Source: Elymus sibiricus
Lineage: Eukaryota > Streptophyta > Magnoliopsida > Poales > Poaceae
Assembly: GCA_039707655.1 (NCBI GenBank)
Contig: CM077667.1
Span: 418,047,409-418,111,408 of the forward strand
Direction of reading: 5' to 3'
Length of the DNA: 64,000 bases
Shown here: positions 57,869 through 64,000 of the stretch, one piece after another
Numbering within the stretch: position 1 is the stretch's first letter
Layout: each line of letters starts with the position of its first letter
Notes under the pieces: generated by a model
What the model was told of the DNA's origin: nothing
What the model saw: the letters and a program-made list of their open reading frames with translations, nothing else
Databases searched by the model: none
Made by a program: the position numbers and the translations under genes

Positions 57869-60800
57869 TTAAAAATGAAATATAAGCCTTACAGGAGGGG
57901 TTGTGCCAAGGGTCTTCGATAGGTGACCTGACGTCCTCGATGTGGCCTGTCGCTTGTCCGATCCTGCCTCTCCAAAGGAGTTGTATACCGCTATGGGTGT
58001 AGTGTTCGGCGAGCGGACTTTGGAGAAAAATCTTGAGAAGTCGCCGAAGTGTGGATGAGCTTTACGCCTTAGCAGGTACTTTATGGTACCTGTAGTGTGT
58101 CCGAAGACGTTTTGATGGTGATAGTTCGGTCTAGCCGAATACTTACCCTTTGATAATTTTTCCCCACCGCTGCCCATGGAATTTTGAGCGCGAAGTTGTG
58201 CCTCCTCGGCACGCACTTTGCTGGTTCTAGGGCCGTGCGATGGGGGGCGAGTCCCTATTTATGGGGAGAAGAAGGTTCTGGTGCTTCGGGTTGAGACCGA
58301 GCTCGCTTCCCAGCCTTGGGTGCCTTTACGGCAGATGTCGGCGCTTGCCAATCATCGGTGTAATGGAATTCGGCCGCCAGGGCCAACGCATGTTCCTCAG
58401 TTTGGAGGGAGCGCTCTGTGTTGCCATTCACAGTAATGACCCCCTGGGGCCGGGCATCTTGAGCTTGAGGTATGCGTAGTGCGGGACGGCGTTAAAGCGA
58501 GCGAACGATGTACAGCCGAGCAGGGCGTGATAGCCGCTGCGGAAAGGTACGATGTCGAAGATCAAGTCCTCGCTTCGAAAGTTATCGGGCGAGCCAAACA
58601 CTACTTCCAGGCTTACAGAGCCTGTGCACCGGGCTTCAACGCCTGGGATCACTCCTTTAAAGGTAGTGTTGATGGGCTTGATCCTTGACGGATCTATGCC
58701 CATCTTTTTCACCGTATCTGAGTAAATCAGATTGAGGCTACTTCCTCCGTCCATTAGGACTTTGGTAAGGTGGTACCCGTCTATGATCGGGTCTAGGACT
58801 AGGGCGGCCGAACCCCCATGACGGATACTGGTCGGGTGGTCGCGTCGATCGAAGGTGATCGGGTATGCCGACCATGGGTTATACTTCCGGGCTACAGGCT
58901 CTATGGCGTAGACATCTCAAAGGGCGCGCTTCCTCTCCTTTTTGGGTATATGGGTGGCGTATATCATGTTTACTGTTTTCACCTCTGGAGGGAATTTCTT
59001 TTGTCCGCCACCGATCGGACCGCGGGGTTCATCCTCGTCCTCGCTGCGTGGGCTCTTGCCTTGGTCCTCGGATGCGGGCTTGCCGGCCTGTTTGATGACC
59101 CAACAGTTACGGTTGGTGTGGTTGGTGGGCTTCTCTTGAGTGCCGTGGATCTGGCAAGGCCTCTCCAGGATCTTGTCCAGCGGGGTGGGTCCGTCGCGAT
59201 TGCCTTTAGGAGGCTTCTTCCGCTGCCCAGGCCGAGAGTTGCGGAAGCCGGCGTTAACAGCCGTGTCATCGGCATTACTATTATTGTGCCGGTGCTTGTT
59301 CTTGTTGCGCTTCGGTTTCCCGTTTCCATCCCGAACTTCAGAGGTTCCGGGGTCTTCGGGGTTGTGGCTACGTCTTGCTAGCCAGTTATCCTCGCCCGCG
59401 CAAAAGCGAGTCATGAGTGATGTGAGGGCGGACATTGTCCTTGGTTTGTCCTGGCCGAGCTGACGAGCCAGCCATTCATCCCGAATATTATGCCTGAAAG
59501 AGGCTATTGCTTCGGCGTCCGGGCAATCTACGATCTGGTTTTTCTTGGTCAGGAAACGATTCCAGAATAGCCGCGCGGACTCTCCCGGCTTCTGGACAAC
59601 GTTGCTTAGGTCGGAGGAGTCCGGCGGCCGAACATAAGTGCCCTGGAAGTTAGATCGGAATGCCTCTTCTAGGTCCTCCCAGCACCCAATGGAATTTTCG
59701 GGGAGGCTATTCAACTAGTGCCGAGCTGGCCCCTTAAGCTTCAGGGGTAGGTATTTGATGGCGTGGAGGTCATCTCCTCGCGCCATGTGGATGTGGAGGA
59801 GGAAATCCTCAATCCATCCGGTTGGGTCAGTTGTCCCATCCTATTGTTCTATGTTTACGGGTTTAAACCCTTCTGGGAACTGATGCCGCATCACCTCGTC
59901 CGTGAAGCACAGTGGGTGGGCAACACCTCTGACCCGAGCTATGTCGCGCCGGTGGTCGGTGTCTGTCCTAGCTCGGTTTCGTTCCCGACCTTCATTGTTG
60001 CGGTCGAACCAAGGCCGGTACCCTTCCCGTCTATCGGGTGAGTATCCTCTGGATCCGTATATGGATCGTGTACGACCTGCTCTGTCGTCCAGGTTGTGTC
60101 GCAGGTCAAACCTGTCATCGGGCTCTAGTGGCTCCTTTCCCCATCTACGGGGTATCGTCGGCCTATAGCCGGTGTCGTCAGCCTTTCTGTCCCGTCCTCA
60201 AGGAGGGCGATCTGGCTTGTCGTATGGGGTATGTTTGGGAGACGGCGTATCAGTGAGCTCGTCATCGAATTGTGGCAGCAACCTTCTGCGCGGATAACTC
60301 TTAGGTTGGTCCGATAGACCGGTACCGTATCCTTCCTCAGTGGAGAGGACTCTCGTCCATCGATCGTTGTGGTCGTCTTGTTCGGCTTTAAGCTGTCGTT
60401 CTCTTACTTTCAGGCTGCGGGCCGAGGCTATAAGTTGTTGCCTGAAGAGTTCCTGATCTGCAGGATTATCGGGGATGGCGAAGTCATCGGCTTCCGCATT
60501 GTCCTCCCCCTCGACAGAGCAGAGGTAATCGTCGTCCTCGGGATCATCTAGATCATCGGGGTTGCGCCGGTCTTCCGGCCTCTCCTGACCCTCTATCGGG
60601 TGTTCGGGGATTTCGGGATCGCCGAGGTCTTCCGGGATGTCTCCGTCCCCGGTGCCATCGATAGCTTTTCTTCCCTTTTTTTCCTTTTGACCGTTTATGC
60701 GCTTTTCGGCGTCTTGACGGCGCTTCATCCGATTTGTGACCATCATTCTTCGGAGTGTCCACCATGTAGACGTCGTATGTGGAGGTGGCAGTCCACCGTC

Positions 60801-61455
60801 TGGTGTTAGCGGGGGTGAGTGCGCGATTCTCCTCATCCATGTAGTCTGCTTCCTCAGAAGCATAGTCCAGCATGTCGGTTAAATCCTCGACAGTGGCTAC
60901 GAAGTGGGTGGTGGGTGGGGCGAAAAATTCGTCCTGACCCGCCTGAAGCCCGATCTGAGCACAGATCGGGGTTGGATCGTCGACAATTTTCATCGACGAG
61001 ATCCGATCTAGAGCCTCGTTGAGTATCGAGAGCTCGATCGGGTCGGCCTGCCCAGAGCTTCCGGAGTTATCCTCCGATGCGTCCGCGCGGGGAGAGTGTT
61101 CGGCAAGAACAGATGTCCGGACGTCTGGCACTATGACCGGGTCCGCACTGAGAGTCGGGTCCTCGATGGGGTAGATCCCGTGGGAGGGGCCGAAAGATGG
61201 ATCTGAGGTTAAAGCCTTAGAGTCTTCGGGCGTGACAGGTGAGACTGCAAGCCCGGTTAGTGATAGATCGCCCCGAGAGTCTACGGAGAAGTCTAAGTTC
61301 CCGAATCTGACCTCTTGATTAGGGGCGAAACTTCCGACACGGCCTAGATGGCCGGTCGGGTTGGCGTGCAACACAATGCTGCCGAAAGCGAAGATCTGCC
61401 CGGGGACAAAAGTGCCCGTGTTGCGGACCTCTTCGTTGATGACAAGACGTGCCAT
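57869..61455 (-). pseudogene. gag and protease of element B, broken; no reverse transcriptase
   Basis: ATG 61455 (MARLVINEEVRN). A frame shift near 60.65-60.72 kb leads to an Asp/Glu/Arg-rich segment ending at a stop at 60198. Gag core follows with SIGCWEDLEEAFRSNFQGTYV (start cut here), preceded by TAG stops near 59847 and 59716, both in contexts where Trp is likely in related copies. A histidine/cysteine cluster (PCQIHGT, then HTNRNCWVIKQ) may be a nucleocapsid zinc knuckle. Protease follows, with LMDGGSSLNLIY at about 58754-58715 and LLGCTSFARF. The frame ends about 58.4 kb, with a last open piece to 57869. No YxDD, RNase H or integrase motif occurs before the spacer. Confidence 0.75.
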
Positions 61456-61501
61456 CGATTCCTTCTGGCGATCACAGCGGAACTCTCAATGAAAGCACCA
61501 A

Positions 61502-61972
61502 TGTCGGTGTCAAAACCAGCAGATCTCGGGTAGGGGGTCCCGAGCTGTGAGACTAGAAGCGATGGTAACAGGAGACGAAGGGGACGGTGTTTTACCCAGG
61601 TTCGGGCCCTCCTATGGAGGTAATACCCTACGTCATGCTTGATTATATTTATGGTATAAGGGTTACAGAGTTGATCTACCTCGAGATCGTATGACTAAAA
61701 CCCTAGATGAGTTCTGTTGTCCTACAACCTAAAACCCTTCGGCTTATATAGACGCCGAGGGTACCTAGGGTTTACACATGGTCGGTTACACGTCGAAGGG
61801 ATAAACATGCCTATTCACTACTCCAAACGTGGAGAATACGCCACGATCCTTGAAGCTTCCTTCCTGGAGATAGGGTCTTCGATCATTCCAGTGTCCGGCC
61901 AACGGCCCATACAGTCCGGCCCATAAGAAATAGGTCGGCCTCCCGAGGACCCCTTATTCCAGGACTCCCTCA
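61502..61972 (-). repeat. 5' LTR of element B
   Basis: 471 bp; on the minus strand TTGGTGCTTTCATTGA follows directly at 61501, the same primer-binding region as in element A. Confidence 0.88.
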
Positions 61973-62062
61973 TCCGGCCCTTCTTCAGAGAACGGCCCAT
62001 CGAGCCGGCCTATCGAGAGATGAGCTGGCAGCACGAGGACCCCTTAGTCCGGGACTCCCTCA
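61973..62062 (-). repeat. Left LTR of element E, second part
   Basis: It resumes the LTR broken at 52649 and ends gggactccctca at 62062, followed by gtagcccccg (polypurine tract on the minus strand). The restored length is about 473 bp, the same as in A and B. Confidence 0.8.
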
Positions 62063-62514
62063 GTAGCCCCCGAACTAGCCCCCAACGCCAAGGGTCTCAG
62101 CTCCAGCTGCTTCATATGATCAGAGTCTTCGGCTTGCGGGGTGAGTTCTTCTTCCGTTTCCATGATCGGCTGAGACTAGTTCGGTTCCCGATGACACGTA
62201 TTTCTTCCGATCATTTGATTGACCGAACACCATGAATTTCTTAGCCCCGAAGGCCAATCGCCAAAGTGTAAACAGTGCTTTCTGACACCCCCTTCTGACG
62301 AAGGGTCGTGGCCTACCATGACCACTGAACCAGTTACGAAAACTCGATTCGCGGTTCGGGGCCGTTTTTACAGCGACACGACTTATCAATGCACAGATCG
62401 TGCTCCGTTTCACACGGGATATGATTAATCTCCACACGCGCATAACGGCATGCATGTCTTGGGAACCGGAGGGATTTGTGGCGCGGTAAGCGAGGCTAAT
62501 CGGTGACACGTCCC

Positions 62515-62522
62515 ATAAAAAG
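62515..62522 (+). promoter_or_regulatory. TATA-like box of the antisense gene in element E
   Basis: ataaaaag, 124 nt upstream of ATG 62639; identical octamer and spacing in element B. Confidence 0.5.
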
Positions 62523-62638
62523 GGAAAAAACCCCAAGGCCTATTCACGCTTCCCATTCGCATCGTATGCCTCCTCAATCTCTCCAGGCTCCGAGAGCCCA
62601 GATCCAGTTCTTCCTCACCCTCTCCTCCGAGCTTAGTC

Positions 62639-64000
62639 ATGGCGGGTTCGGGCTCCAATGGCAAGTGGGAGGCCTCCACGGTCACCGACCAGGATATCCG
62701 GGACCTAAAGCAGGCCGGCTACCTCCCCGCCAACGTCTTCCACCGCGCCCCGGAGAAGAACCAGGTGGTTCCCACCCCCAAAGCAGGCCAGAGGGGGGGG
62801 GGGTTCGTCCCCCACTTTATCCGGGGACTGAGCTTTCCGCTCCACTCCTTTGTCAGGGGTCTCATGTTTTTCTATGGGCTGGACTTCCACGACCTTCCGC
62901 CGAACTCCTTCATGCACATATCGGCATTCATCATCATCTGCGAAGCCTTTCTGCGGGTCGAACCGCACTTCGGCTTGTGGCTCAAGGTCTGCAATGTCAA
63001 GCCGAAGACCGTGGCCAGGGAGCACGCAGACTGCGGAGGGGCGGTAATCAGCAAGCTCCCCCGTGTCGAGTGGCCTACCGGCACCTTCATCGACACAATC
63101 AAGATCTGGCAGAAGGAGTGGTTTTACATCACTGATCCAAGGGACGAGAACTGGGCGGCGCCTGTCGAATTCAGATCCGGACCCCCAACGAGATTGACCT
63201 CATGGCTCAGGCAGGGCCTTGACTGGGGGTCGGATGCTGAGGTGAAGCTGCTACAGAAGCGCCTTACTTCGGTGATTGAGGCCAAGGTGGAGCTGGTCAA
63301 CGTGGTCCAGGTCATGCTCCACCGCCGTATCCTCCCCTACCAGCGCCGGGCATCCCCCATGTGGGCTTACCGTCCTGACGACGAGCCTACCGTGCACCAA
63401 TTCTTCCGCACCACCCCTAAGAAGTTGTGGAGGGCTTTGTTCAAGCCTCAGAAAAGCTGGCCGGCCAAGGAAGAGGACACAGGCCTAATCACCGTCAACC
63501 CACCGACCAAGGTATGGTATAATTTCAGTTTATTGACTCTGTTTCTTCGGCAAAAAGTCTGAACGCCTCCTCCCTCACTTTCGTAGAAGTGGCTGAGCAA
63601 AGCCGCGAAGGTGAACTGCCTGGCTCCACAACCCGAAGACCCCAGGTCGGAGTTGTTGGCGGCGATGCTTGTCGTGGCGCCGTACTCGGCGCCTGAGAAG
63701 GAGAAGAAAAAGAAGGCCAGAGAGGGCCTCTGCATAAAGGACCAGCCAGACGCTGCGTCCGAGGAGACCCATGCCTCCTCTAGTCATGAGGAGGAGCACG
63801 AAGACGGGGGGGAAGGCGTTTCCCCCCTCATAAGAAAGAGGGCGGCGTCACCAGACGCCGCGGAGGATGCTACCCCTCCTGCCCTGAAGAGGGCGCGTCA
63901 GGCGAGGTTGATCCTGCCCGATGATAGCTTGGATTCTGACGCAGAATCCGAGGAGTTTGAGAGGGTTCCACGAAGGAGCCTGAGGGTCAAGCCCCCCGCT
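62639..64000 (+). CDS. Antisense accessory gene of element E, open to the window edge (partial)
   Basis: Exon 1 is 62639-63511 (291 codons, MAGSGSNGKWEAST) with the Transposase_28-like domain: FIRGLSFPLHSFVRGLMFFY, then IWQKEWFYIT. The donor is AAG/GTATGG. Exon 2 starts at 63587 (AAGTGGCTG after tcgtag) and stays open to 64000. It carries a lysine run (KEKKKKAREG) and an acidic stretch (SSSHEEEHEDGGEG), the order seen in a charged linker or nuclear protein. All four stops present in the B copy are absent over the shared part. A run of ten or more G at 62793 adds a codon relative to B but keeps the frame. The coiled-coil and C-terminal exons would lie outside the window. It is a retrotransposon-borne gene, not a host gene; function unknown. 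Confidence 0.75.

Larger units (their letters stand above)
52650..61972 (-). mobile_element. Element B: full-length pol-less Fatima-like element with antisense gene
   Basis: It is 9323 bp with 471-bp LTRs (52650-53120 and 61502-61972) and flanks tctgg/tccgg (52645-52649, 61973-61977; one transition). The minus strand carries gag and protease only (61455 to about 57869); the plus strand carries the accessory gene (53691-56993). By eye the LTRs differ at about 16 positions (3.4 percent), so B is older than A. It sits inside the LTR of E. Confidence 0.85.
62063..64000 (-). mobile_element. Element E interior, cut by the window edge
   Basis: Same layout as element B: polypurine tract, leader and accessory gene on the plus strand. 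Gag-pol and the second LTR would lie beyond 64000. Whether E carries reverse transcriptase cannot be seen. Confidence 0.75.

Noticed and set aside
58818..59381. 187-codon plus-strand frame rich in hydrophobic residues
   Set aside because: Antisense shadow of gag of element B; the minus strand carries the recognisable zinc-knuckle-like and gag motifs.

Overview
The window looks like intergenic DNA from a large-genome Triticeae grass (wheat, goatgrass or barley relatives). The signs are an Au-type SINE, Stowaway and Tourist MITEs, LTR retrotransposons nested in one another, and GC-rich grass exons between AT-rich repeats. The species cannot be fixed from the sequence alone. Only two host genes are supported. 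One is a four-exon patellin (CRAL-TRIO plus GOLD domain phosphoinositide/lipid-binding protein; + strand, 4964-7327). The other is a five-exon 5'-3' exonuclease of the DNA polymerase I/FEN class with an organelle-type N terminus (- strand, 14536-16142). Both reading frames join cleanly across canonical splice sites and look intact.

Layout. 1-3845: remnants of Athila-like Gypsy elements (LTR, non-coding interior, broken gag). 3980-4529: two short inverted-repeat DNA elements (Mutator-type with 9-bp target duplication; Tourist-type with TTA duplication) just upstream of the patellin gene. 4964-7327: patellin. 8.3-10.6 kb: AT-rich repeat debris with an 11-unit 27-bp minisatellite and inverted repeats. 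10.6-13.4 kb: GC-rich low-copy-looking DNA with no supported gene. 14.5-16.3 kb: exonuclease gene with TGGGCY motifs upstream. 16400-16740: complete SINE with target duplications. 17245-19292: internally deleted Copia element. 20.4-34.4 kb: a tandemly duplicated stretch (Harbinger 5' end plus truncated LTR). One copy is split by a full-length 10.3-kb Gypsy element (A, 21947-32242), and the other copy preserves the empty site. 35.9-51.3 kb: an Athila-like gag-protease element (C) hit by a solo LTR at its gag start codon, a Harbinger-type element in its protease, and a complete pol-less LTR element (D, 44232-51012). 52.3-64.0 kb: an element (E) whose left LTR is split by a second full-length element (B, 52650-61972). 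E runs off the window.

The most notable system is in elements A, B and E, which share about 470-bp LTRs starting TGTCGGTGTC and resemble the Triticeae Fatima type of the Tat lineage (name not verified). Each carries, on the strand opposite to gag-pol and next to the other LTR, a multi-exon gene of its own. It has an N-terminal 'putative gypsy type transposon' (Transposase_28-like) domain, a basic/acidic middle, coiled-coil exons and a conserved C-terminal domain. A TATA-like motif sits 124 nt upstream of the start in both B and E. A carries gag, protease, reverse transcriptase, RNase H and integrase (now broken by one frameshift and three stops). B has the same LTR type, gag and protease but no reverse transcriptase or integrase, so A and B look like an autonomous/non-autonomous pair that both keep the antisense gene. 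In E the antisense gene is open as far as the window shows.

No rRNA gene, functional tRNA gene or CRISPR array is seen.
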